In this document: positions 1 through 8,629 of the stretch, piece by piece
Layout: the number at the start of each line of letters is the position of its first letter
Numbering within the stretch: the first letter of the stretch is position 1
From: Lachnospiraceae bacterium
GTDB taxonomy: Bacteria > Bacillota > Clostridia > Lachnospirales > Lachnospiraceae
Direction: 5' to 3'
Length of the DNA stretch: 43,586 bases
Assembly: GCA_017550535.1 (NCBI GenBank)
Contig: JAFZOS010000023.1
Location: forward strand, 1 to 43,586
Position numbers and translations under genes: made by a program
Notes under the pieces: model-generated
The model's input: the letters and a program-made list of their open reading frames with translations, nothing else
The model's database searches: none
What the model was told of the DNA's origin: nothing

Positions 1-477
1 GAGATATCGCGTGAGGAAGCAAGGCAGAACCGCGAGGAGTTAAACGAAAAGATCGAGCAGTCAAGGGAACTTACGGAGCAGATGATGGAGAGCACCGAGG
101 AGCTTACGGATGAGTTGAGCGACGCCGAGGGTGAGATGCTTCGCGAGATGTCCGAAATGCTCGATGCGATGGAAGTAATAGATCCTCACATGAGTGAGGA
201 GGAATTAAACAAATTAAAGACAAAGCACCGCCTTTCCGAGAACAAGGCACTGATGAAGGCCGATCTTGATTATCTTAAGGGTGTGTTCAAGGAGCTTGAT
301 GTAAAGGGTGCGAACGGGATGACAACGCTTGGACAGGGCTTAAGCTTTGGCGGAACGGTGTCATCGGGCAGCCTTTCGTCAGGAGCCGGCGGATTTTCAG
401 GCGCCATGGGGTTTGCAGGCTCGGGATTTGAACCGTCGGGAGCAGCGCCGTCGGTTTCCGTAGATGTGGCGGTATAG
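1..477 (+). CDS. C-terminal part of a coiled-coil protein of unknown function
   Basis: The reading frame is open from the first base and stops at 475-477, so the N-terminus lies outside the window. About the first 50 visible residues are almost entirely charged and heptad-like (repeated Glu/Gln/Arg/Lys with spaced Leu/Ile/Met), which predicts a coiled coil. After about residue 105 the chain becomes a flexible Gly/Ser/Ala/Phe-rich tail with repeated GGF/GSF-like pieces, ending in a short valine-rich end. There is no signal peptide or membrane segment in the visible part. I do not recognise a family. It ends 36 bases before the response regulator on the same strand and could be co-transcribed with it, but nothing in the sequence ties the functions together. 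An internal ATG at 82 is not needed as a start, because the frame continues upstream. Confidence 0.75.
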   Translation, partial: EISREEARQNREELNEKIEQSRELTEQMMESTEELTDELSDAEGEMLREMSEMLDAMEVIDPHMSEEELNKLKTKHRLSENKALMKADLDYLKGVFKELDVKGANGMTTLGQGLSFGGTVSSGSLSSGAGGFSGAMGFAGSGFEPSGAAPSVSVDVAV

Positions 478-513
478 TAAAAGGCACAACAAAACATAAG
501 GGCAGGATGCAGG

Positions 514-2118
514 ATGCTTAAGGTTTTTCTGGCGGAGGATGAATTTGTCGTCCGTGAGGGCATAAAGAACAATATCGACTGGGCAGGGCACGGTTATGAA
601 TTCGTTGGCGAGGCGGCTGACGGGGAGCTGGCACTGCCTCTTATTGCGCGTCTTAAACCGGATATCGTGATAACCGACATCAAGATGCCGTTCATGGACG
701 GGCTTGAGTTGTCGCGCCTTATAAAGAAGGAATTTCCCTGGATCGAGATAATAATACTGTCTGGCTATGCCGAGTTTGACTATGCCAAGGAGGCAATATC
801 GATAGGAGTGGCTCACTACCTTACAAAGCCGATAAACGGCAGTGACCTCCTGGCACAGATAGACGGACTTAAAACAAAGATCGAGGATAAAAAGCGCGAG
901 CGGGAGCTTAGGGAGAAGTATATCGCGGAAATGGCCGAGAACTCGATCGAGGATAAGCGTAAGCTGTTCAGGCACATGGTAAGCGGAGACCTTGGGGTTT
1001 CCGAACTGCTTGAGCTTGCAGGGAACCTGGATACCGATATTTCGGCGGGACAGTATAACGTTATGTTATTCCAGGTGATCTCAAGCCATCATACGAGCAG
1101 CGAGTATTCGGGAAGTGTCGTATCCGTATATGAAAAGATCGAAGCAATGGCTAAAAAGGAAGGCGCGCTTGTATTTGACAGGAACTTAGAGGGCAAGGCG
1201 TTCATACTGCGTGCGGATTCACCCGAGGATATTGAGGCGGTAAAGGAGCGGCTTATATCACAGATAAGCGAGCTTCTGTCGGAATACGGCCATGTGCGCT
1301 ACTACGGCGGCATCGGGCTTCCGGTTGAGAGGCTTACGGGGCTTCCGCAGTCATTCAGGCAGGCGAGCCATGCGTATGCACACAGGTTTTTTACCGAGAG
1401 GAACGGGTTTAAGACCTATGAAAGCACACAGCTTAAGGAAGATGAGGCGGTTGAGAGCTTCAGCTTAAGCAGCATCGATCCCGAAAAGATAAGCCGCAGC
1501 CGCATAATCGGATTCCTGCGTACCGGCCAGAAGGATGAGATAAGCTATTTCCTTGACGAGCTTATCGGGAACATAGGTGAAGGTGCGATGAATGCAGCCA
1601 GCTTCAGGCAGTACCTTGCGACCGAAGTATATTTTTCGGTAAGCGCGTTTGCCGAGGAGATAGGGGCGGACAGGAACGAGATAGATACCTTTGATGCCGC
1701 ATCCGGTGACGTAAGGGATATTGAGAGCGCACTCGATTATTTTACCCGGATAATGTCAAAAGCCTTGGAGCTTAGGGATGCGGGCGTAAGCAACCGTTAT
1801 AATTCGGTGATAGACGAAGTGAAACGCTATATTGATGAAAACTACGGTGATGAGGAGCTGTCGCTTAACAAGATAGCGGGGCATGTGAATTTCTCGCCCA
1901 ATCACTTGAGCATGGTGTTCAGCGCTCAGACCGGCATGACCTTTATAAAGTACTTAACCGATTACAGGATGAACAAGGCCAAGGAGCTCCTTCGCTGCAC
2001 GAACAGGCGCGGGTCGGATATAAGCTATGAAGTGGGTTACAAGGATCCGCACTATTTCTCATATCTGTTCAAAAGGACCCAGGGCATGACCCCGACACAA
2101 TACAGGGAAAGATCGTAA
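514..2118 (+). CDS. YesN-type response regulator with AraC DNA-binding domain
   Basis: Cytoplasmic transcription regulator of 534 residues. The N-terminal receiver domain (about 1-120) has the acidic pocket AEDE at 7-10, the phospho-acceptor Asp55 in the motif DIVITDIKMPFMDG and the conserved Lys105 before Pro. A long middle region (about 130-420) has no clear family. The C-terminus (about 430-534) holds two helix-turn-helix units of the AraC/XylS type, with the typical SLNKIAGHVNFSPNHLSMVF and GYKDPHYFSYLFKR segments. This build is known from YesN-like regulators, which pair with YesM kinases and switch on carbohydrate uptake genes. The kinase gene follows 3 bases after the stop and a sugar-binding protein gene comes next, so the likely target is the adjacent transporter operon. 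The start at 514 is preceded by AGGATGCAGG. Confidence 0.93.
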   Translation: MLKVFLAEDEFVVREGIKNNIDWAGHGYEFVGEAADGELALPLIARLKPDIVITDIKMPFMDGLELSRLIKKEFPWIEIIILSGYAEFDYAKEAISIGVAHYLTKPINGSDLLAQIDGLKTKIEDKKRERELREKYIAEMAENSIEDKRKLFRHMVSGDLGVSELLELAGNLDTDISAGQYNVMLFQVISSHHTSSEYSGSVVSVYEKIEAMAKKEGALVFDRNLEGKAFILRADSPEDIEAVKERLISQISELLSEYGHVRYYGGIGLPVERLTGLPQSFRQASHAYAHRFFTERNGFKTYESTQLKEDEAVESFSLSSIDPEKISRSRIIGFLRTGQKDEISYFLDELIGNIGEGAMNAASFRQYLATEVYFSVSAFAEEIGADRNEIDTFDAASGDVRDIESALDYFTRIMSKALELRDAGVSNRYNSVIDEVKRYIDENYGDEELSLNKIAGHVNFSPNHLSMVFSAQTGMTFIKYLTDYRMNKAKELLRCTNRRGSDISYEVGYKDPHYFSYLFKRTQGMTPTQYRERS

Positions 2119-2121
2119 ATA

Positions 2122-3603
2122 TTGGATAAATTTAAAAAAGTATGGGGCGACATGCCCCTCGCATCAAAAATCAGATATTCATTTTTTATCGCCATCCTGC
2201 CCCTCCTTATCTTCATGGCTGTGTGCATGGGCACGCTGTGGACGCAGAACAAGCGTTACGACAAGGTTATCGAGGCATCGGGCCGTGCGAGTGAGTTTTC
2301 CCTTGATTTTAAAAAGGATTTTGATTACGAGACATATCTTGTCATAGTTGAGAGCAAGCCCATCGAGGAATCCGAGCTTGAAAAGATGTTAAGCGAGGCC
2401 AACAGGGTCGTTGATTCGCTAGCGACACAGTCCGACTTAAGCTCCGACAATGCAAAAAGGCTTGAGGATATCGGAAAATATCTTGACAACCTGGAAACCT
2501 ATACGCAGCGTATACGGGATAACCTGGAGCAGGGAGATAAATACGAGGAAAACATCGAGATATGGGAAAACGATGTGCAGATAGTTACGGGCCTTGTAAG
2601 GGAAACCATCCTCCAGTTCATCTACTATGAGATCCAGGACATGCAGCAGGTTAAGAGTCAGATGCGGGCCTTCTACGAACGCGTATTTACATACTCTATA
2701 GTCGCGGCACTGATCATCATGGCCTTTGTAGTGTTCATAACCTATACCCTGACAACATCCATAACTTCCCCGGTGCTTGAATTAAGCCGTGTTACCGAGC
2801 GCGTGGCTGACGGTGACTTAAGTGTGCGTGCAAACCTTGAAGCCGGAGCGGAACTTGGCGTGCTTTCACGTTCGCTCGACGGCATGATCGAGCGTATAAA
2901 CGAGCTCCTCGACCAGGTAAAGGATGAGCAGGAGAACTTAAGGATCGCCGAGCTTGAGCTGATGCAGGCCCAGATAAATCCTCACTTTTTATATAATACG
3001 CTTGATACCATCATATGGCTAGCCGAAGCCGGCGATCAGCAGAAGGTCGTGAGCATGGTAGGCAGCCTGTCTGACTTTTTCCGTGCTTCCCTCGGTCAGG
3101 GGCGCGATATCGTGACGATCGGCGATGAGATAAAGCATGTGAACAGCTATCTTGAGATACAGCAGGTAAGGTATCAGGATATCCTTACCTACAGTATCGA
3201 TGTGCCTGAGGAGATATATTTATCGCGTATACCCAAGATAACACTCCAGCCTATCGTTGAGAATGCGCTCTACCACGGCATAAAGAACAAGCGCGGCGGC
3301 GGCAGGATAAACATTACAGGTAAGACCGAGAGTAAGTGTATCTACATATATATAGAAGATAACGGAATAGGAATGACTGAGGAACGTCTTGCGCAGATAA
3401 GCTCTAAGATCTACTACGGCGAGAAGAGCGAAAGCATTTCGGATGCCGGCGGAAACCGTGAAGAAGCCGAGATATTCGGGCTTTACAACGTTAACGAGCG
3501 CATCAGGTTAAAGTTCGGATCGCGCTACGGGATACATATCGATTCCGAGTACGGAAAGGGTACAACGGTCACCGTTTTACTTCCGATGGACTATAAAGTC
3601 TGA
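2122..3603 (+). CDS. YesM-type membrane sensor histidine kinase
   Basis: Membrane sensor kinase of 493 residues, partner of the regulator just upstream. A membrane segment at about 19-41 and a second at about 189-211 enclose an extracellular sensor region of some 145 residues rich in charged helices. A HAMP linker follows (about 212-264). Then comes the His_kinase dimer region with the phospho-accepting His288 in the motif QINPHFLYNTLD, characteristic of the LytS/YesM class. The C-terminal ATPase domain shows an N box (PIVENALYHGIK) and a G box (IEDNGIGM). The start is TTG at 2122, three bases after the regulator stop. An ATG at codon 11 is an alternative, since it keeps both membrane segments. 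By context, the ligand is probably a sugar or a sugar-loaded binding protein handled by the downstream transporter; this is inference. Confidence 0.93.
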   Translation: MDKFKKVWGDMPLASKIRYSFFIAILPLLIFMAVCMGTLWTQNKRYDKVIEASGRASEFSLDFKKDFDYETYLVIVESKPIEESELEKMLSEANRVVDSLATQSDLSSDNAKRLEDIGKYLDNLETYTQRIRDNLEQGDKYEENIEIWENDVQIVTGLVRETILQFIYYEIQDMQQVKSQMRAFYERVFTYSIVAALIIMAFVVFITYTLTTSITSPVLELSRVTERVADGDLSVRANLEAGAELGVLSRSLDGMIERINELLDQVKDEQENLRIAELELMQAQINPHFLYNTLDTIIWLAEAGDQQKVVSMVGSLSDFFRASLGQGRDIVTIGDEIKHVNSYLEIQQVRYQDILTYSIDVPEEIYLSRIPKITLQPIVENALYHGIKNKRGGGRINITGKTESKCIYIYIEDNGIGMTEERLAQISSKIYYGEKSESISDAGGNREEAEIFGLYNVNERIRLKFGSRYGIHIDSEYGKGTTVTVLLPMDYKV

Positions 3604-3614
3604 CCCCTCAATAG

Positions 3615-3675
3615 AAAATCCAACCCAAATCATAAAAAATCCAACTTAAGGGTCACATTTCGAAAAAAATCCAAC
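3615..3675 (+). repeat. Three direct repeats AAAATCCAAC, possible activator sites
   Basis: The decamer AAAATCCAAC occurs three times at 3615-3624, 3636-3645 and 3666-3675, with start-to-start distances of 21 and 30 bases, close to two and three helical turns. All copies lie upstream of the likely promoter of the first sugar-binding protein and just after the YesM/YesN genes. AraC-type regulators commonly bind direct repeats upstream of a promoter with a weak -35, so these are candidate sites for the 514-2118 regulator. Copies one and two are flanked by TGACCC (3601) and GGGTCA (3650), a loose inverted pair. Confidence 0.5.
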
Positions 3676-3695
3676 CTTGATAAGTTATTTGTGAA

Positions 3696-3724
3696 TTCAT
3701 TTTCATATTCCGATGGGATAGTAT
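3696..3724 (+). promoter_or_regulatory. Possible promoter of the sugar transporter operon
   Basis: A -10-like TAGTAT at 3719-3724 is preceded, after 17 bases, by a poor -35 (TTCATT, 3696-3701). A weak -35 with repeats further upstream fits a promoter that needs an activator. The predicted start of RNA is near 3731, which leaves a leader of about 55 bases before the ATG at 3787. Confidence 0.35.
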
Positions 3725-3754
3725 TTCATTGTCAGCATTCGCTGACATACTATC
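3717..3754 (+). promoter_or_regulatory. Two-part inverted repeat in the leader of the binding-protein gene
   Basis: A perfect inner stem GTCAGC (3731-3736) / GCTGAC (3741-3746) is nested inside a second perfect inverted pair GATAGTAT (3717-3724) / ATACTATC (3747-3754). Six unpaired bases (TTCATT) sit on the left side only. If RNA starts near 3731, only the inner hairpin is transcribed and would cap the 5' end of the mRNA, while the outer arms overlap the -10 and could be a DNA operator. Which role applies cannot be told from sequence. Confidence 0.45.
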
Positions 3755-3786
3755 ACTTTTTGTTTCATAACAGGAGGAAAACATTT

Positions 3787-4923
3787 ATGAAGAAGAAAGT
3801 ATTGGCAGTAGTTCTTGCATCAACAATGGCACTTGCTCTTGCAGCATGTGGCGGCCAGGCAGCAGCTACAAGCGCTCCCGCTGAGCCGGCAGCACCTGCA
3901 GCAGTTGAGGAAGCTCCCGCTGAGGAGCCCGCTCCCGCTGAAGAAGCAGCTCCCGCTGAGGAAGCAGCACCCGCTGAGGACGCAGGCGGCGACCTTATCA
4001 GCGTAGGTTTCGCACAGGTTGGACATGAGTCTGACTGGCGTACAGCTTCAACCAAGTCTGCACAGGATGTTTTCTCAGAGGCTAATGGTTACAACTTAAG
4101 CTTTGTTGACTGTGATAACGATTCTGCAGCTCAGCTCGAGGCAGTTAGGTCTTTCATCGAGCAGGATGTTGATTACATCATCATCGACCCTATCGTATCA
4201 ACAGGTTGGGACACGGTTCTCGGCGAGTGTGAAGAAGCAGGTATCCCTGTAATCGTAATCGACCGTACAATCGATGATTCTGACAAGTATGTATCATGGG
4301 TAGGTTCTGACTTCCTTACAGAAGGTAAGGCAGCAGGCGAATGGCTCAAGGCTTATGCTGATGCTCAGGGCATCAAGGAGATCAACGCTCTTATCATCCA
4401 GGGTACAACAGGTTCTTCAGCTCAGATCGGACGTACCGATGGTTTCTGTGAAGTAGCTGACAGGGAAGGTTGGACCGTACTTGACAAGCAGACCGGTGAT
4501 TTCACCGAGGCAGGCGGCCAGGAAGTTATGGAGTCATTCTGTAAGTCATACGCAGGCAAGTTCAACGTAGTAGTTTGTGAGAACGATAACGAAGCATTCG
4601 GTGCTATGACAGCTATGGACAACGCTGGTGTTACTTATGGTCCCGGCAACGATGTTATCCTTATCTCTTATGATGCTTGTACAGCAGGTCTGAAGGAAGT
4701 TCAGGCAGGCAAGATCACAGCTGATTTCGAGTGTAACCCTCTTGCAGCTCCTACAGTTGAGCAGGTTATCAAGACTCTTCAGTCAGGTGGAACACCTGAG
4801 GCTCAGATCCTTGTTCCTGATAACTGGTATGCACTTAAGGATCAGATCGTTCCTTTCTCAGTTGATGGCAATGCAATGTCAATGACTGAAGTTACCGACG
4901 CTGTAATCGAAGCTCAGTACTAA
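3787..4923 (+). CDS. YtfQ-like sugar-binding lipoprotein of an ABC importer (first copy)
   Basis: Extracytoplasmic substrate-binding lipoprotein of 378 residues. The lipoprotein signal peptide ends in ALAAC, with the lipid-carrying Cys21. A low-complexity linker of Ala/Pro/Glu repeats follows (about 25-60), a spacer to the membrane. The rest is a periplasmic-binding-protein type 1 fold (Peripla_BP_4) that resembles the Escherichia coli galactofuranose binder YtfQ, with FAQVG near the start, AVRSFIEQDVDYIIIDP in the middle and NDNEAFGA later. The start ATG at 3787 sits 9 bases after AGGAGG (3772-3777); an in-frame GTG at 3691 lies in the promoter region and is rejected. Every alanine codon I read in the gene is GCA or GCT, unlike its neighbours, which also use GCG and GCC, suggesting selection for high expression. 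The exact sugar is uncertain; relatives bind galactofuranose, fructose or pentoses. Confidence 0.92.
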   Translation: MKKKVLAVVLASTMALALAACGGQAAATSAPAEPAAPAAVEEAPAEEPAPAEEAAPAEEAAPAEDAGGDLISVGFAQVGHESDWRTASTKSAQDVFSEANGYNLSFVDCDNDSAAQLEAVRSFIEQDVDYIIIDPIVSTGWDTVLGECEEAGIPVIVIDRTIDDSDKYVSWVGSDFLTEGKAAGEWLKAYADAQGIKEINALIIQGTTGSSAQIGRTDGFCEVADREGWTVLDKQTGDFTEAGGQEVMESFCKSYAGKFNVVVCENDNEAFGAMTAMDNAGVTYGPGNDVILISYDACTAGLKEVQAGKITADFECNPLAAPTVEQVIKTLQSGGTPEAQILVPDNWYALKDQIVPFSVDGNAMSMTEVTDAVIEAQY

Positions 4924-4944
4924 TTTACAGGCTATATGAAGTTT

Positions 4945-4977
4945 AAGGGGAGGGAGTACTTACTCCCTTCCCTTTTT
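4945..4977 (+). terminator. Hairpin terminator inside the sugar transporter operon
   Basis: A 13-bp stem (4945-4957 with 4962-4974, one G-T pair) with an ACTT loop is followed by a T run ending at 4977. It begins about 20 bases after the binding-protein stop and lies before the ATPase ribosome site. It probably ends most transcripts, so the binding protein is made in excess over the membrane parts, a known arrangement in ABC importer operons. Confidence 0.85.
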
Positions 4978-5000
4978 AATAACAAACGGAGGAGCAGATC

Positions 5001-6515
5001 GTGGAAGATAATGTAGTTTTGACTGCGAGGCAGATTTCAATGACTTTCCCCGGTGTAAAAGCGCTGGATCGTGTTGATTTTACCCTTCGCAAGGGCGAGA
5101 TACACGCGCTGATGGGGGAGAACGGCGCAGGAAAGTCGACGCTTATTAAATGTCTCACCGGTATCAATGATTTTGAGCAGGGTGAGATACATTTGGACGG
5201 CATCGAGGAACCCGTTCGCAATCATTCGACCAAGGATGCTCAGGAGGTAGGTATTTCGACGGTTTATCAGGAAGTCAACTTATGTCCCAACCTGTCGGTT
5301 GCCGAAAACCTGTTCATCGGAAGGGAACCCCTTACGGGGATCGGTACGATCGACAGGAAGACCTATACCGAGCGCGCCCAGAAGATAATGGATGAGCTTG
5401 GGGTAGTGGTTGATGTTACGAGAAACCTTGAGTACTACTCGCTGGCCATTCAGCAGATGGTTGCGATAGCACGTGCCGTTGACATGGACTGTAAGGTCCT
5501 TATACTCGATGAGCCTACTTCGTCACTCGACGATGAGGAAGTTGAGAAGCTGTTCAACGTAATGCGCATGCTTAAAAGCAAAGGCGTAGGCATCATCTTT
5601 GTTACCCATTTCCTTGATCAGGTTTATGCGGTGTGCGACAGGATCACTGTTCTTCGGAACGGTAAGCTCGTAGGTGAATATCCGATCGTGGATCTTCCCA
5701 GGCTTAAGCTTGTTGCAGCCATGATGGGTAAGGAATTTGATGACCTTCAGTCGATCAAATCGGATGAAAACAATGTAACTTATGATGAATTGGAGATTTC
5801 GGCCAGGGGACTTGGTCACACCGGAACGATCAAGCCCTTCGACCTTGACATACATAAGGGCGAAGTTATAGGCGTGGGCGGCCTGCTTGGAAGCGGCCGG
5901 AGCGAACTCGCGCGCGCCATCTACGGCGCAGACAAGGCCAATTCCGGAACACTTAAGGTAAATAATAAGGAAGTTAAGATCAATCAGCCCATAGATGCGA
6001 TGAACTTGGGTATGGGAATGCTTCCCGACGATCGTAAGGCCGAGGGTATCATTGAGGATCTTTCCGTAAGGGAGAACATAATGCTCGCGCTCCAGTCTAA
6101 GAACGGAATTTTCAAGCTTATGACCAGGGCACAGCAGAATGAACTTGCCGATAAATACATAAGCCTTCTGTCGATAAAGACACCTAACCGTGAGACGTTG
6201 GTTAAGCAGCTCTCGGGCGGTAACCAGCAGAAGGTCATCCTGGCAAGGTGGCTTGCAACAAATCCCGATTTCCTTATACTTGATGAGCCCACACGTGGTA
6301 TCGATGTCGGCACCAAGACAGAGATACAGAAGCTTGTGCTTGAGCTTTCCAAGGAAGGGAAGAGCATCATGTTCATATCTTCCGAGATAGCCGAGATGCT
6401 CCGTACCTGTACACGTATGATCATCATGCGCGACGGTGAGAAGGTTGACGAATTAAGCGACGACCTTACCGAGGAAAACATTATGAAATCAATAGCGGGA
6501 GGTGACAAGAAATGA
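5001..6515 (+). CDS. Sugar ABC transporter ATPase with two ABC domains (YtfR-like)
   Basis: Cytoplasmic ATPase of 504 residues that powers the sugar importer. It is a double ABC protein of the ribose/galactofuranose type. The first domain has Walker A GENGAGKST (39-47), the relaxed signature SLAIQQMV and Walker B LILDEPTSSLD. The second domain has the degenerate P-loop GGLLGSGRSELAR, a clean LSGGNQQKV signature and LILDEPTRGID. Degeneration of the second P-loop is normal for this family. The start is GTG at 5001, with GGAGGAG 6-7 bases upstream. It follows the hairpin terminator by about 24 bases, so its expression depends on read-through. The stop overlaps the permease start in ATGA. Confidence 0.94.
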   Translation: MEDNVVLTARQISMTFPGVKALDRVDFTLRKGEIHALMGENGAGKSTLIKCLTGINDFEQGEIHLDGIEEPVRNHSTKDAQEVGISTVYQEVNLCPNLSVAENLFIGREPLTGIGTIDRKTYTERAQKIMDELGVVVDVTRNLEYYSLAIQQMVAIARAVDMDCKVLILDEPTSSLDDEEVEKLFNVMRMLKSKGVGIIFVTHFLDQVYAVCDRITVLRNGKLVGEYPIVDLPRLKLVAAMMGKEFDDLQSIKSDENNVTYDELEISARGLGHTGTIKPFDLDIHKGEVIGVGGLLGSGRSELARAIYGADKANSGTLKVNNKEVKINQPIDAMNLGMGMLPDDRKAEGIIEDLSVRENIMLALQSKNGIFKLMTRAQQNELADKYISLLSIKTPNRETLVKQLSGGNQQKVILARWLATNPDFLILDEPTRGIDVGTKTEIQKLVLELSKEGKSIMFISSEIAEMLRTCTRMIIMRDGEKVDELSDDLTEENIMKSIAGGDKK

Positions 6516-7594
6516 ATTTTAAAACCTGGTTAATGAAGGTAAAGAAGTCACAGCTCCTGTTACCTGTAGTGGCAATGATACTTGTGATGGCCGTTAACAT
6601 CATTCATGATGCTGCGACCGGTGCGGGCGCTTTCTCGTTCTTTACGATCACGCTTCAGCGGACGACAAGCAACGGAACGATCCTGTACGGAAGGATCATA
6701 GATATCCTTAACAGGGGTTCCGAGGCAGCACTTCTTGCACTGGGTATGACCCTTGTTGTATCTGCCTCCGCAGGAACCGATATCTCGGTTGGTTCGGTAA
6801 TGAGCTTATGTGCATCCTTCTGCTGTATGCTTCTTGCAGGATACGGTGTTTCATCTACCAACGATCTTGCGGTACCTTTGGTAGTTGGTGTGATCGCCGG
6901 TATTCTTATGGGATGTGTCTGCGGTGCATTTAACGGACTGCTGGTCGCGCGGCTGAACATACAACCGATGGTCGCGACGCTGATATTGTATTCGGCGGCG
7001 CGTGCGATAGGACTGCTGGTATGTAATGACCTTATCGTGTACATAAGGAATGACAGCTTTGGATTCTTCGGAAGTTTCTTAGGCCCCATTCCCACACCGA
7101 TCATCATTACGGCGATATGTATTGCCATCCTGGCACTTATACTTAAAAAGACTGCTCTCGGAATGTATATCCAGTCGGTAGGTATCAACTCAAGGGCCAG
7201 CCGTATAGCAGGCCTTAATTCCAAGATGATAATACATCTTGCATACATCGTGTGCGGCATGTTCGCAGGTATCGCCGGTATAGTTGCTTCTTCAAGGATC
7301 ACATCAGCCGATTCGAACAATATCGGTCTGTACCTTGAGATGGATGCCATCCTTGCGGTTGCATTGGGCGGTAATTCACTTGGCGGCGGTAAGTTTTCGC
7401 TTGCCGGGTCCATCATCGGTGCCTATACGATCCAGGCTATAACGACAACCTTATATGCGCTCGGTGTTTCGACAAACCAGGCACCCGTGTTTAAGGCAAT
7501 AATCGTCATCCTGATCGTTGCTATCCAGGCTCCGCCCGTTAAGGCATTCATAAGGAAGCGTAACCTTAACAAGGCAACAAAGGGGGTGGCATAA
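6512..7594 (+). CDS. Sugar ABC transporter permease (YtfT-like)
   Basis: Inner-membrane permease of 360 residues of the BPD_transp_2 family, typical of ribose, xylose and galactofuranose importers. It is highly hydrophobic with about 8-10 membrane segments. The family motif GTDISVGSV follows the second or third segment, and a GGNSLGGGKF stretch lies near the C-terminal half, equivalent to the EAA-like coupling region of this class. Gene order (binding protein, double ATPase, then two different permeases) matches ytfQ-ytfR-ytfT-yjfF. It overlaps the ATPase gene by 4 bases (ATGA), so translation is likely coupled. The second permease starts directly after its stop. Confidence 0.93.
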   Translation: MNFKTWLMKVKKSQLLLPVVAMILVMAVNIIHDAATGAGAFSFFTITLQRTTSNGTILYGRIIDILNRGSEAALLALGMTLVVSASAGTDISVGSVMSLCASFCCMLLAGYGVSSTNDLAVPLVVGVIAGILMGCVCGAFNGLLVARLNIQPMVATLILYSAARAIGLLVCNDLIVYIRNDSFGFFGSFLGPIPTPIIITAICIAILALILKKTALGMYIQSVGINSRASRIAGLNSKMIIHLAYIVCGMFAGIAGIVASSRITSADSNNIGLYLEMDAILAVALGGNSLGGGKFSLAGSIIGAYTIQAITTTLYALGVSTNQAPVFKAIIVILIVAIQAPPVKAFIRKRNLNKATKGVA

Positions 7595-8623
7595 ATGAAA
7601 CTGAAAAAGCCTAATCTTAACAGTCATACCATCCTTCTTCTTATAACGATAGCATTGTTTATAGTACTGTATTGTCTCGGATGCATACTTTACGGCAAAA
7701 AGGGCTTTACGCATCTGCAGACCTTCCTTAACATACTTATAACGAATGCGGGGCTCATATGTATTGCCTGCGGAATGACATGCGTAATGCTGACAGCCGG
7801 TATCGATATCTCGGTCGGCGGTCTCGTGGCAATGGACTGTATGATGCTCGCTGTAGGTATGAACAAGGGCATCCCCGCACCCGTAATGGTACTGCTTGTC
7901 ATACTGACGGGTCTTGTATTCGGAGTTATGCAGGGATTCTTCGTAGGTTATCTGCAGATCCAGCCGTTCATCGTATCGATGGCCGGGATGTTCTTCACGC
8001 GAGGCATGACGGCAGTCATCTCGACCGATCAGGTATCGATAACGCAGGAAAGCTCACCGCTTTATTATGCATGGGCCAATTATAAGTTAAAGCTTCCGTT
8101 CGGCGGATATGTTAACAACAAGGGCGTTTACAATGCTCCCTACATACGTATCAACGTTGTGATAGCACTCATAGTGCTTGCCGTGATATTCTTCATGCTC
8201 CGTCATACAAGGTTCGGCCGCAGCCTTTATGCTGTAGGCGGAAACGAGCAGTCGGCAGCCATGATGGGACTTAATGTTAAGAGCGTTAAGTTAAGGGCTT
8301 ACATCTTATCATCGTTCCTGTGCTCGATAGGCGGCATTTGTTTCTCATTAAATACAATGTCGGGTTCGGTTCAGCAGGCACTCGGACTTGAGATGGATGC
8401 GATATCATCGGCCGTTATCGGTGGTACGCTGCTTACCGGTGGTGTCGGCAACGTTATCGGTTCCTTCTTCGGCGTACTGATAAACGGAACCATATCATCG
8501 ATAGTAAAGACAAACGGAAAGCTCGCAAGCTCATGGCCGAACATCTTAACGGCAGCGCTTTTGTTCCTGTTCATCGTGGTACAGAGTGTGTTTGCGGCTA
8601 TAAGGAGCAAGAAAGCCCGTTAA
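7595..8623 (+). CDS. Sugar ABC transporter permease (YjfF-like)
   Basis: Second permease of the same importer, 342 residues, BPD_transp_2 family. The hydrophobic N-terminal segment begins at about residue 10. The motif TAGIDISVGGL appears at about 65-75, and GGTLLTGGVGNVIGS near residue 270 is the conserved cytoplasmic loop. Length matches YjfF (about 330). It starts on the base after the stop of the first permease, with AGGGGGTG just upstream as ribosome site inside that gene's end. The two permeases probably form a heterodimer with the double ATPase. Confidence 0.92.
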   Translation: MKLKKPNLNSHTILLLITIALFIVLYCLGCILYGKKGFTHLQTFLNILITNAGLICIACGMTCVMLTAGIDISVGGLVAMDCMMLAVGMNKGIPAPVMVLLVILTGLVFGVMQGFFVGYLQIQPFIVSMAGMFFTRGMTAVISTDQVSITQESSPLYYAWANYKLKLPFGGYVNNKGVYNAPYIRINVVIALIVLAVIFFMLRHTRFGRSLYAVGGNEQSAAMMGLNVKSVKLRAYILSSFLCSIGGICFSLNTMSGSVQQALGLEMDAISSAVIGGTLLTGGVGNVIGSFFGVLINGTISSIVKTNGKLASSWPNILTAALLFLFIVVQSVFAAIRSKKAR

Positions 8624-8629
8624 TATTTT

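Noticed and set aside
397-975. 192-codon open frame on the - strand over the start of the response regulator
   Set aside because: It runs antisense through the receiver domain of a well-supported gene and shows no motif of its own.
3691-3786. Upstream GTG start extending the first sugar-binding protein
   Set aside because: The extension covers the promoter and hairpin; ATG 3787 has an ideal ribosome site and starts a normal lipoprotein signal peptide.
6655-7416. Long open frame (253 codons) on the - strand opposite the first permease
   Set aside because: It is the antisense shadow of a conserved membrane gene; it has no ribosome site or recognisable domain, and the + strand frame has clear family motifs.
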